A stretch of DNA of 64,000 nucleotides from positions 186,001 through 250,000 of the forward strand of contig NZ_JAHREN010000001.1 in the NCBI RefSeq assembly GCF_019084075.1, written 5' to 3'. Of this stretch, positions 1-7,596 are shown piece by piece (position 1 is the stretch's first letter; each line of letters opens with the position of its first letter). The stretch comes from Siccirubricoccus sp. G192 (lineage in GTDB: Bacteria; Pseudomonadota; Alphaproteobacteria; Acetobacterales; Acetobacteraceae). A program made the translations under genes and the position numbers. The notes beneath the pieces are model-generated. The model worked only from the letters and a program-made list of their open reading frames with translations. It was not told where the DNA came from and searched no databases.

Positions 1-1
1 T

Positions 2-361
2 GTAGAGGTTCTGACCGGGCCTGGCCGACGGCGGAAGTGGTCTGAGGACGACAAGGCGCGGATCGTGGCGGAGACGCTGCGGCCGGGCACGGTGGTGGCC
101 GATGTGGCGCGACGCTGGCAGGTCAGTTCGCAGCAGGTGTTCACGTGGCGTCGGGAGATGCGGCGCGCGGCGGTGGCGCCGCTGAGCTTCGTGCCGGTCG
201 TGGCGGAGACGCCGGTGCGTGCGCCCGAGGCGGCTCTGCCATTGCCTGCGCCACCATCAATCGAGGTGGGGGTGGCCGGCGCGGTTCTGCGCGTCACGCC
301 CGGCACTGACGTCGACCTGCTGACGGCGGTGTTGCGGGCCATTCGAGCGTCAGCGGCATGA
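2..361 (+). CDS. tnpA: IS66 accessory protein TnpA, 5' truncated by window
   Basis: This is the helix-turn-helix accessory protein of IS66 elements, thought to bind transposon ends. The visible frame opens at base 2 with VEVLTGPGRRRKWSEDDKAR, the usual TnpA N-terminal region, so the true start lies just left of the window. An HTH-like segment follows (VADVARRWQVSSQQVFTWRR), then a low-complexity Pro/Ala stretch. An internal GTG at 65 could open a shorter frame, but the family match upstream argues against it. The stop overlaps the tnpB start as ATGA. Confidence 0.8.
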   Translation, partial: VEVLTGPGRRRKWSEDDKARIVAETLRPGTVVADVARRWQVSSQQVFTWRREMRRAAVAPLSFVPVVAETPVRAPEAALPLPAPPSIEVGVAGAVLRVTPGTDVDLLTAVLRAIRASAA

Positions 362-714
362 TCGCGCCGCCCGCCGGGGCGCGGATCCTGCTGGCCACCA
401 AGCCGGTCGACTTCTGCAAGGGCGCGCACAGCCTGGCCGCGCTCGCCGTCGAGGTGCTGGGCGCCGATCCCTTTACGGGCGCGGTGCTGGTGTTCCGGTC
501 GCGGCGCGCCGACCGGATCAAGATCCTGCTTTGGGACGGCAGCGGCCTGGTCCTCGTCTGGAAGCAACTGGAGGCCTCCACGTTCCGCTGGCCGGTGATC
601 GTGGACGGCGTGGTCCGCCTGACGCCGGTGGAGTTCGCCGCGCTGTTCGACGGCATTGATTGGCGACGCGTCCAGGCCACGCGGGAGATTCCCACGCCGA
701 GCGTCCCTGCATAG
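358..714 (+). CDS. tnpB: IS66 Orf2-like protein TnpB
   Basis: A 118-residue protein of the IS66 Orf2 family, of usual length. It shows the conserved run TKPVDFCKGAHSLAALA near the N-terminus, the block RADRIKILLWDGSGLVLVWK, and a C-terminal LTPVEFAALFDGIDW. The role in IS66 transposition is not biochemically defined, although it is required for transposition in tested members. It overlaps tnpA by four bases and precedes tnpC by 13 bases, so the three are probably translationally coupled. Confidence 0.92.
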   Translation: MIAPPAGARILLATKPVDFCKGAHSLAALAVEVLGADPFTGAVLVFRSRRADRIKILLWDGSGLVLVWKQLEASTFRWPVIVDGVVRLTPVEFAALFDGIDWRRVQATREIPTPSVPA

Positions 715-727
715 AATCGGCGGCACG

Positions 728-2323
728 ATGCGCGCCGCGGATGACGACACGCCGAGCCTGCCGGAGGATGCTGCGACGCTGCGCGCGCTGCTGATCGAGA
801 CGCTGGCGAGGTGCGACACGCTCAGCACCGAGCTTGGGAGCATTACCGCCGAGCGTGATGCACTGGCGAGCCAGAATGAGCGCCTGCAGCACCTGCTGCT
901 GAAGCTCAAGCGCCGTCAGTTCGGCACGAAGTCCGAGCGTCTCCCGGAGGAGCAGTTGCTGTTCGCGTTCGAGGAGATCGAGGCGACGCTGGCTGGCAAC
1001 GCGGCCGAGGCGGGCAAGCGGTCTCCGACGCTGCGCGATAACCAGACCAAGCGTCGCCGCGAGGGCCGCGGCGGCCTGCCGGCGCATCTGCCACGGGTCG
1101 AGCAGGTGCTGGCGCCGGAGGCGACGACCTGCCCCTGCTGCCAGGGCCCGCTGGTCGAGATCGGCAGCGACACCGCCAGGCGGCTGGACGTGATCCCCGC
1201 CCAGTTCCGCGTCGTCGTGACGAAGCGGCCGAAGCTGGCGTGTCGCGCCTGCCCCGGCGTGGTCATGCAGGAGCCCGCGCCGGCCCGCCTGATTGAGGGG
1301 GGCATGCCGACCGAGGCAACGGTCGCGCATGTGCTGGTCTCCCGCTACGCCGACCACCTGCCGCTTTATCGCCAGTCGCAGATCCTGGCGCGGCAGGGGA
1401 TCGAGATCGGCCGCGAGGTGCTCGCCGACTGGGCCGGCACGGGTGCGACGGAGATCGTCCCCGTGGTCCGGCGGATGCGCGAGATCCTGCTCGGCTCGTT
1501 GCGGCTGTTCGCCGACGAGACCACCATGCCGGTCCTCGACCCAGGACGCGGCAAGACGAAAAAGGGCTATGCCTGGGCGATCGCGCGCGACGATCGGCCC
1601 TGGGGCGGAGTGGACCCGCCGGCGGTGGTGTTCCACTACGCGCCGGGCCGCGGCGCCGAGCATGCAAAAGCACTGCTGGCCGGCTACCAGGGCATCCTAC
1701 AATGCGACGGCTACGGTGCGTACAAAACGCTGGCCGCGGCGGATGGCGGCATCACGCTGGCATTCTGCTGGAGCCATGTGCGGCGGGAATTCATCGAACT
1801 GGCGAGGGGCAAGACCGCGCCGATCGCCCAGGAGACGTTGAAGCGCATCGCTGCCCTCTACGCGGTCGAGACGGAGCTGCGCGGCAAGCCACCTGACCTC
1901 CGTCGAGTGGGCCGGCAGGAACAGAGCCGTCCCCTCGTCGAGGCGCTGTTCGCCTGGCTCTCGGAGCAACTGGCACGCCTGCCCGGCGGCAGCCCCACCG
2001 CGGGGGCCATCCGCTACGCGCTGAACCATCGCGACGGCTTGGTGCGGTTCCTGGATGACGGCAGGATCGAGCTCGACAACAACACCGTGGAACGCGCCAT
2101 TCGGCCGATCTGTCTCAGCCGAAAGAACGCGTTATTCGCCTCCGGCGACGATGGCGGGGCAAGATGGGCGGCCGTGGCCTCCCTGGTCGAGACCTGCAAG
2201 CTGAACGGCGTCGACCCGCAGCGCTACTTCACTGACGTGCTGACCCGCCTCGTGAACGGCTGGCCCAACGGCCGCATCGACGAGCTCATGCCGTGGTGCT
2301 GGGCGCCCAACCACAACGGCTGA
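728..2323 (+). CDS. tnpC: IS66 transposase TnpC
   Basis: DDE transposase of 531 residues, full length for the family. An N-terminal leucine-rich coiled coil (ERDALASQNERLQHLLLKLK) is followed by a zinc-finger-like CPCC motif with a downstream CRAC pair, and then the catalytic domain. Recognisable blocks are LRLFADETTMPVLDPG, LQCDGYGAYKTLA, and near the C-terminus ELDNNTVERAIRPICLSRKN. The start at 728 was chosen because the sequence from here is typical; an in-frame ATG at 656 would overlap tnpB by 59 bases. The gene looks intact, so this element may be active. Confidence 0.93.
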   Translation: MRAADDDTPSLPEDAATLRALLIETLARCDTLSTELGSITAERDALASQNERLQHLLLKLKRRQFGTKSERLPEEQLLFAFEEIEATLAGNAAEAGKRSPTLRDNQTKRRREGRGGLPAHLPRVEQVLAPEATTCPCCQGPLVEIGSDTARRLDVIPAQFRVVVTKRPKLACRACPGVVMQEPAPARLIEGGMPTEATVAHVLVSRYADHLPLYRQSQILARQGIEIGREVLADWAGTGATEIVPVVRRMREILLGSLRLFADETTMPVLDPGRGKTKKGYAWAIARDDRPWGGVDPPAVVFHYAPGRGAEHAKALLAGYQGILQCDGYGAYKTLAAADGGITLAFCWSHVRREFIELARGKTAPIAQETLKRIAALYAVETELRGKPPDLRRVGRQEQSRPLVEALFAWLSEQLARLPGGSPTAGAIRYALNHRDGLVRFLDDGRIELDNNTVERAIRPICLSRKNALFASGDDGGARWAAVASLVETCKLNGVDPQRYFTDVLTRLVNGWPNGRIDELMPWCWAPNHNG

Positions 2324-2326
2324 CCG

Positions 2327-2863
2327 TCAAACGCGAGCCACACGGGCCTCGTCGCCGCGCTTACTGATGATGGCTCCGGCCGTAAGGCGGGCCGGTTCGA
2401 TGCGGCCTTGCCCCATGAGGTGGAAGACGGCCTCGCCGCGGGCGATGAGGTAGTCGGCGACGATGCGGCGATGGCAGCGCCGCCACACGGCTTCCGAGCA
2501 CATCATGGCGCAGTGCCGCGCGCGGCCCACCTCGACCAAGCGATCCAGGCCGACGCGGAAGTCCGCCGTCAGCGTGTAATCGGCGTAGTTGGGGAAACTC
2601 CGGTTCTCCCAGAGGCCGTTGAGCGCGACAGGCGCAGCCTTCGCCCTCCCGCGCAGGCCGCCCAGGGCCGCGATGTGTTCGTAGGCAATCTGGAAGAGAG
2701 CCAGGGCCTCGGCGAGCGTGCCCTCGTTGAACTTCGGGTTGGCGCGCGACCTCGGCATCTTCCGTATGTCAGCCACGATGCCGATGTCAGTGGTTCGCAG
2801 CAGACCGACGAACTCCTCCTTGCTGTGGGTGGAATGGCCGACCGTGAAAAACGGAAGGTCCAA
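2327..2863 (-). CDS. DUF488 domain protein with IS-altered C-terminus
   Basis: A 178-residue member of the DUF488 family, whose function is not firmly established. Diagnostic segments are TVGHSTHSKEEFVGLL at the N-terminus, DIRKMPRSRANPKFN, and the cysteine/histidine stretch CSEAVWRRCHRRIVADYLI. The start is a TTG preceded by AAAGG within the 3' end of the DUF2945 gene. That gene's stop lies one base upstream, so the two form an operon. The last residues (from about SKRGDEARVARV) appear to be read from the IS66 right terminal repeat, so the natural C-terminus is probably lost. Confidence 0.85.
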   Translation of the reverse strand: MDLPFFTVGHSTHSKEEFVGLLRTTDIGIVADIRKMPRSRANPKFNEGTLAEALALFQIAYEHIAALGGLRGRAKAAPVALNGLWENRSFPNYADYTLTADFRVGLDRLVEVGRARHCAMMCSEAVWRRCHRRIVADYLIARGEAVFHLMGQGRIEPARLTAGAIISKRGDEARVARV

Positions 2864-2864
2864 G

Positions 2865-3086
2865 CTACCTTTTGCCCGCCAAGGATTTCAGCGCACCACC
2901 TTTGTGGGCCGCGATGTGGTCAGTCTTGTCGCTCTTGATCTCGTATTGCGGATCGTCCTCCGTGGCGTGTCGCATATGGCCCTTGTAGCTGAAATCTCTC
3001 ATGTGGATGGCCGTGATCGTCCCACTGACCTGGCCCGCCTCCGAATTCCAGCTCACATGGTCTCCGATGTTGAATTTCTTGCCCAT
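2865..3086 (-). CDS. DUF2945 (TUDOR-like) small protein
   Basis: A 73-residue basic protein of the DUF2945 family, annotated as hypervirulence-associated TUDOR-domain proteins. Almost the whole protein is the domain: KKFNIGDHVSWNSEAGQVSG, then an HMRDFSYKGH segment and EIKSDKTDHIAAHKGGALK. The start was placed at MGKKF because GGGAAAG lies just upstream. An in-frame ATG at 3104 with GGAG upstream is an alternative that adds six residues. It is the first gene of a pair with the DUF488 gene. Confidence 0.8.
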   Translation of the reverse strand: MGKKFNIGDHVSWNSEAGQVSGTITAIHMRDFSYKGHMRHATEDDPQYEIKSDKTDHIAAHKGGALKSLAGKR

Positions 3087-3104
3087 CTTTCCCGCTTCCG
3101 CCAT

Positions 3105-4131
3105 TTGAACGCTCCGGCTGGAAATGGGGTTCCACCTTGTGCCGGTTGAGGGTTCGGCGTCGGCTGCCGCATGGACGGCACGGAGGCCGGCCCTTCCACG
3201 GGTACCCGGAGCGTGCGGCCGGAGCGAGGCGATCCGCTCCGGCGACAGGCTGCGCCGCCCGATGGCCGCGCGAACGCTCGACTGCAGTTCCGCCTTGGAC
3301 TGGGTGTCCCTGGCGAGCCACGGCCGATCACGGGTCGGGTGGCGGAGCCTGCCAGGAACTCCCGACGGAGCGATACGCCATGTCGGGCCATCTTGACCTC
3401 CTCGTCCGCCCACCCGTAAGGACGGATCCTGCCTAAATTTGGGGGTCAGAGGCTCGGGTCACCTCTTCAGGGATGCCGCAGCCACCACCAGCCCCTGCCG
3501 TCCCGACGCGGCCCATGTCGCCGACGCCTTCTGCCCTTCCTCCTCCTCGAAGGTCGCCAGCGACAGGGTGGAGTGCGCGTGGGCCCCGCCGGCCTGGGAT
3601 GGCAGGCCCATCCGGCGCAGCTTGGCATTCGCCGAAGGAATGACCGTGGGAAAGGATGTGCTTCATCCGATTGCCCTGCGCTGGCATGCTCCTCCCATAG
3701 CCGCTGATCTCGCCTGTCTGTGCAGTTCGCGGGACTGCTGAGATACCCCTCGATCGAACCCGCAACCGTGGCAGCGGCCATCGGTTGCGCGAGCAGCCGC
3801 GGGAGGTTGCAAATGGCCCCTGAGCACATCGAACACGCACCTGCGGGCGCACTGGGTGACAGCAAGCCCTGGACACTTGCCGCACGAAGCCAAGAGGTGG
3901 ACGGGCTTGTCAGCCCTGAAATATCACCCCGTCCGGTCGGCAACACCGGTGGATTGATCACCGAGGCGCGACGGTGCCGCAGCCAATCGGCCGAATCTCA
4001 TCAAGATCCCTGGGATCGAGTCGGGGTTATCCACGATCAACGATGTTATCGTGCCACAGGAATTCGTGTGAAGGGCGTGCCGATGCGCTGAGTGCGGATT
4101 GGCGCGGTCTTCCTTTACCATTGCTGTCACG
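3105..4131. other. Stretch of about 1 kb with no supportable gene
   Basis: Only short, composition-driven reading frames are seen on both strands. None has a recognisable domain together with a plausible ribosome-binding site. The flanking sequence is remnants of other genes, so this is probably degenerated or spliced DNA between old insertions. Confidence 0.5.
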
Positions 4132-4271
4132 CCCCCATTCCGCCTGGATTTCACGGTGTGGGCACTCCGGCGCCGTCCGCTCAATCAGGTTGACCGGTGG
4201 GATGGCTCGGTCTACCGGCGGACCCTCTCCGCAGGGAATGTCCTGGCTGAGGTGGAGATGACGCAGGCGGC
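4132..4271 (+). pseudogene. Fragment resembling the N-terminus of a DNA glycosylase
   Basis: About 45 codons reading PPFRLDFTVWALRRRPLNQV and then DRWDGSVYRR. This resembles the N-terminal part of AlkA-like DNA-3-methyladenine glycosylases found in alphaproteobacteria. No helix-hairpin-helix or catalytic aspartate region follows, because the frame runs straight into ISAzo13-like sequence. The identification is from memory of the family and is weak. Confidence 0.3.
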
Positions 4272-4400
4272 GTGGATGCCGACACGGCGGCCTTCGCGGT
4301 CGAGAGCATCCGGCGCTGGTGGCAGCAGCTGGGCCAGACCCGCTACCCCGAGGCCCGGTGGCTGGTCATCACCGCCGACTGCGGCGGCAGCAACTCAGCC
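4272..4400 (+). pseudogene. ISAzo13-family transposase fragment
   Basis: Internal transposase piece of about 42 residues: DTAAFAVESIRRWWQQLG, then a TRYPEAR segment and LVITADCGGSN. This run, with its ADCGGSN block, is characteristic of ISAzo13-type DDE transposases. Both the N-terminal and C-terminal parts are missing, and the frame passes directly into a FolE-like fragment. Confidence 0.7.
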
Positions 4401-4571
4401 GACGAGGAGCGTTTCGAGCGATACATGGCCGAGATTTTCGGCCGTCTTGGCATGGATCTAGACAGTGAGCCGTGCAGGCAAACGCCGCATCGCTGGCTCC
4501 AGGCGCTCATCGAAATGACTGATGGGTACAACGGCGATCCGAAGATCGAGGCTGTGTTCAAGCGCGAGTGC
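4401..4571 (+). pseudogene. GTP cyclohydrolase I (FolE) N-terminal fragment
   Basis: About 57 codons matching the start of FolE: EIFGRLGMDLDSEPCRQTPH, then RWLQALIEMTDGYNGDPK and a VFKREC end. The order 'short helix, TP-x-R-W, GY-x-GDPK' is typical of the family. The zinc and GTP-binding regions are absent because the sequence switches to an IS6-type remnant at about 4572. It cannot encode a working enzyme. Confidence 0.6.
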
Positions 4572-4607
4572 GTCAACTGCGCTCACAACATCCCGACCGT
4601 GCAGATC

Positions 4608-5218
4608 GTGGAAGTGACCGTAGATCATGCTGTGCGCCGACAGGAACCGCTGGGCTTGCCTGGGTGACTTGAACCGCTGCATCTGGCGCTCCCGGCGCCG
4701 GGTTGGCCGATGGGAGTTTTCGACCGGGTTGTTGAGGTAGCGGCTGCTGCGATGTCGTACATCGGGCAGGAACTTGCGCTTCGCTGCGCCGTAGCTGCGC
4801 AGGCCATCCGTGACGATGCACTTCGGCTTGTACTTCAGTCCGGCCAGCAGGCGCTTGAAGAAGCATGTAGCCGCGGTCACGTTCCGCCGGCCCTGCAAGA
4901 GGATGTCGAGCACAACCCCGTGCTGGCCCACCGCATGCCAAAGGTAGTGCAGCACACCGCTGATCCGCAGGAAGACCTCATCGAGGGGACAAGTGTCGCC
5001 GGGCTTCGGCCGGCGCCGACGCAGCTTTCGGGCGAGTCGGTCCCGAACCTCAGGCCCCACTGCCGGATGCTCTCGTGCGTGACCGTAATCCCGCGCTCGG
5101 CCAGGATCAGCTCGACGTCCTGCAGGCTCAGGTTGAAGACATGATAGAGCCATATGGCGTGGCTGATGATCTCGGCGGGGAGGCGGTAGCCGGGGTAGGT
5201 GGCGAACTCGGGCGCCAT
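4608..5218 (-). pseudogene. IS6-family transposase, frameshifted and 3' truncated
   Basis: The N-terminal part from ATG 5218 reads YRLPAEIISHAIWLYHVFNL and ERGITVTHESIRQWGLRFG. About one base is then missing near 5040, and the rest continues in the next frame with RRRRPKPGDTCPLDEVFLRI, KCIVTDGLRSYGAAKRKFLP, and RSSRYLNNPVENSHRPTRRR. The catalytic D, D and E regions are therefore all present but in two frames. Homology stops after YGHFH, and the reading frame then runs antisense into the FolE fragment without the family's usual end, so the 3' end is lost too. Confidence 0.82.
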
Positions 5219-5607
5219 CAACCCAGCTTGGCCCAGCCACTTCGTTCTGGATAGAGACCGCCAACTTGGCAATGCCGCCCGCCGCCATGTGGCCACCATG
5301 TAGCCACCATGTAGAGGTTTGGACCCGACGCTGCGTGTAGCATCGGAGCGCCCCTGCCCCTGCACTACCTGCGGCGTTCGTGCGCCACGCAGCGGCCGGA
5401 CCGCGAGCACGTTGAAAGCGACGCGCCCAGGCCCAAGATGAAGAACATGGTTTTGCTCAGCGCGACATCCCGCCGCGTAGGGCGGCCGAGTACTCTGCTC
5501 GCAGGCCTTTAGCCTCGGGCTCGGGGACAACCACTGTCGGATGGACCGAGGACGTGCCCTCCCCGAAGGCGCGCGTCCCCCGTCCAGGAACGAGAGGAGT
5601 GGTGCTC
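5219..5607. other. Gap of about 390 bases, no gene seen
   Basis: No supportable coding sequence. It contains a short direct repeat of CCACCATGTAG at about 5294 to 5316. It probably includes the outer part of the degenerate IS6 copy, but no terminal repeat could be recognised. Confidence 0.45.
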
Positions 5608-6123
5608 GTGGTCGATGCTGCCCGTGCACGCCGTGGCCCCAGAGCGGGCGCGCCCTTCGTTGCTTCGGACGACTTGTGGACCCTGGAGGCGATCGCGCGG
5701 TCGCGGCTGGAATCGGATGACCCGATCGGCCGCGCCCTGGCTGAGAAGCTCGAACGCTGCGTGATCCTGCCTCCCGGCGCGATCATCTCCGGCCTTGCCA
5801 CGCTGAGCTCCCGCGTGGTGCTCAGCCTTGGCGGACGCGCCGCGCAGGCGCGTGTCCTCGTCGGTACGGAGGAGAAGCACGCCTTCCCGAAATCGGCGCT
5901 CCCAGTGGCGACACCGCTGGGCGTCGCCGTGCTCGGGTTGATGGCTGGATCGAAGGCGGTCGTCCGCCACAACGATGGACGCACGGAGGAGGTCCAGGTC
6001 CTCTCCGTCGCCCATCTGCCGCAGGCCGTGCGGCGGGCTCCGGTCCCGAGGACGCGCGCAGAGCGCGGGGGCGCCGACCGCCTCGCCACCGTCGGCGCCC
6101 TGTCGCCCGGGCACGGCCAATGA
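5608..6123 (+). CDS. GreA/GreB C-terminal (Rnk-like) regulator
   Basis: A 171-residue protein whose C-terminal half matches the GreA/GreB C-terminal FKBP-like fold found in Rnk-type nucleoside diphosphate kinase regulators, which bind RNA polymerase near the secondary channel. Supporting features are an N-terminal helical segment with DDPIGRALAEKLERC and the C-terminal sequence ALPVATPLGVAVLGLMAGSK, followed by a basic tail. A GTG start at 5608 was chosen because GAGAGGAG lies eight bases upstream; an in-frame ATG at 5554 lacks such a site. It is flanked by two IS6 remnants, and the CBS-BON gene lies 600 bases downstream. Confidence 0.68.
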   Translation: MVDAARARRGPRAGAPFVASDDLWTLEAIARSRLESDDPIGRALAEKLERCVILPPGAIISGLATLSSRVVLSLGGRAAQARVLVGTEEKHAFPKSALPVATPLGVAVLGLMAGSKAVVRHNDGRTEEVQVLSVAHLPQAVRRAPVPRTRAERGGADRLATVGALSPGHGQ

Positions 6124-6165
6124 GGAGGTCCGCCATTGCAGGACAACAGCAAGGCGTCACCAGCA

Positions 6166-6330
6166 CCGGACATTCTCGTGGGAGACGATCGTGCCTCGAT
6201 CGGCCGGGAGCAGCTCGCCGTCTCGGGAGCTGAAGCTGAATGTGCGCTACATAGGCCGCGTGGTTGATGATCTCGCCCGGGAACCGGTGGCAGTGACACA
6301 GGTCGAATGTCTGGCTCATCCGCCATGCCT
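6166..6330 (-). pseudogene. IS6-family transposase N-terminal remnant
   Basis: A second, more decayed IS6 copy. One frame reads CHRFPGEIINHAAY and the next frame reads FSFSSRDGELLPADRGTIVS followed by HENVRCW, matching the start of IS6 transposases across a frameshift. Nothing of the catalytic domain remains. With the remnant at 4608 to 5218 it brackets the Rnk-like gene, both on the minus strand. Confidence 0.65.
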
Positions 6331-6715
6331 CGCCAGTCGCCTCATTTCGGCCGGCGGCGGTTCCCGTGACAATGTCCGTGACGGGAACCCAACGACGAAG
6401 GTATCTGTCCTGATTGAGATAGCAGAATATTTGCAATCAAAGACCAATAAATCGGGATTGCCTGTTTTCTGCGGGCCGGCGAGGCTACTTCCCGACACGC
6501 TCATATTTGATGCGGCACGGCCCGAAGGAGCGGGAGATGGGTGATGATCGGCCGGACCGATTTGCTCAGCCTCATGGCCTGCCGGAGAGTGATCCGAACA
6601 CGGCACCGCCAAGCAGCTCATCCCGGCTGCCATCGCAGCCAGCGGCGCGGCATGCGCCATCAAGGGCTACCGCACGCCGCAGGGCGGAGCACCAACAACC
6701 TGAGGAGGGACAGCC
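6331..6715. other. Intergenic region upstream of the CBS-BON gene
   Basis: No gene is seen. Bases about 6410 to 6460 are clearly AT-rich for this genome, including TTGCAATCAAAGACCAATAA, so a promoter or regulator site for the genes to the right is plausible. No consensus -35/-10 pair could be assigned with confidence. Confidence 0.35.
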
Positions 6716-7417
6716 ATGGACGGCCTGAAAGCGCGGGATTTGATGACACCCGATGTGGAGATGATCCCGCCCGATCTCCCGGTGGCGGCCATCGCGCGGC
6801 TGCTCGCCGATCGCCACATCTCGGCCGTGCCGGTTGTCGATGCCGATGGTGCGCTACTTGGCATTGTCAGCGAGGCCGATCTGATCCGTCGCATTGCATC
6901 CCGGCTCGACAAGCCGCCCTCCTGGTTCACCACCCTCGTCGCGGATCCGGTGGCAGCAGCCGACCGCTACTCGCGCACGCACGGTTTCGTGGCGCGCGAA
7001 GTGATGACGGCCAATGTCGTTACCGTCACGCCGGAGACCCCGGTCGCCGAGGTTGCGGCCTTGATGGAGCAGTACGGCATCCGCCGGGTGCTGGTGATGG
7101 AGGACGGCCGTCTCCGCGGCCTCGTCAGCCGTGCAGACCTGCTCCGGGCACTCGTCGCGCCGACGACGGAGGCGACCGAGGTGTCCGATGAGCTTATCCG
7201 GCGTGCGGTCGTCGCTAAGATGCGGCGCGAGCCCTGGGCAGACACCTCTCACACGGTGGTCGAAGTCAAGGATGGCGTGGTTGAGTTCCACGGCTTCTCG
7301 ACCAGCGAAGCAGCGCAGCGCGGCCTGCACGTGCTGGCCGAGCAGGTGCCCGGAGTCAAGGGTGTAGCTGATCGGACGCAGCCGCTGCCGCAATACTTCT
7401 ACGCCGAATACACATGA
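6716..7417 (+). CDS. CBS-pair protein with C-terminal BON domain
   Basis: A 233-residue cytoplasmic protein. Two CBS repeats occupy roughly residues 5-60 (ARDLMTPDVEMIPPDLPVAA, then HISAVPVVDADGALLGIVSE) and 95-150 (VAREVMTANVVTVTPETPVA, then GIRRVLVMEDGRLRGLVSRA). A BON domain follows at about 155-225 (DGVVEFHGFSTSEAAQRGLH). CBS pairs usually bind adenine nucleotides; BON domains are usually linked to membranes or phospholipid. The ATG at 6716 has GAGGAGG eight bases upstream. It lies immediately before the pentose phosphate operon, so a sensing role is possible but not shown. Confidence 0.88.
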   Translation: MDGLKARDLMTPDVEMIPPDLPVAAIARLLADRHISAVPVVDADGALLGIVSEADLIRRIASRLDKPPSWFTTLVADPVAAADRYSRTHGFVAREVMTANVVTVTPETPVAEVAALMEQYGIRRVLVMEDGRLRGLVSRADLLRALVAPTTEATEVSDELIRRAVVAKMRREPWADTSHTVVEVKDGVVEFHGFSTSEAAQRGLHVLAEQVPGVKGVADRTQPLPQYFYAEYT

Positions 7418-7596
7418 GGATCAGGCGATGACCGGGTCCTGTGCAACCTGACGCTGTTCGCGCTCGATCGCGTCGAGAGCGCGAACGTGCTGCTTACCCT
7501 TGGCGCCGTGGAGGGTGCCCGTAACATCCTGCGCTGCCTGATGGCGATGCAGATAGCCGAATTTCCCCCCCAGCCCTCAGCAGCGGAGGTGCCATG
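7418..7596 (+). other. Short unidentified open frame, possible gene remnant
   Basis: Directly after the CBS-BON stop one frame stays open for about 58 codons without a start codon. It contains LFALDRVESANVLLTLGAVE and [12 protein letters not shown], and ends in TGA overlapping the tkt start as ATGA. The overlap and the protein-like composition suggest the 3' end of a lost gene. I do not recognise the family. Confidence 0.3.

Larger units (their letters stand above)
1..2364 (+). mobile_element. IS66-family element, left end outside window
   Basis: The element carries the canonical three-gene IS66 set tnpA-tnpB-tnpC. The left inverted repeat is outside the window. The right end is inferred at about 2364, because reading inward on the minus strand from there begins GTAAGCG, the usual start of IS66 terminal repeats, and lies 41 bases past the tnpC stop. 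The inferred end falls inside the 3' end of the DUF488 gene, so the element appears to have inserted there. No target duplication can be checked because the other end is missing. Confidence 0.65.

Noticed and set aside
5311..5325. TGTAGAGGTT shared with the first bases of the window
   Set aside because: Only about ten bases match and the surrounding sequence differs, so a second IS66 end is not supported.
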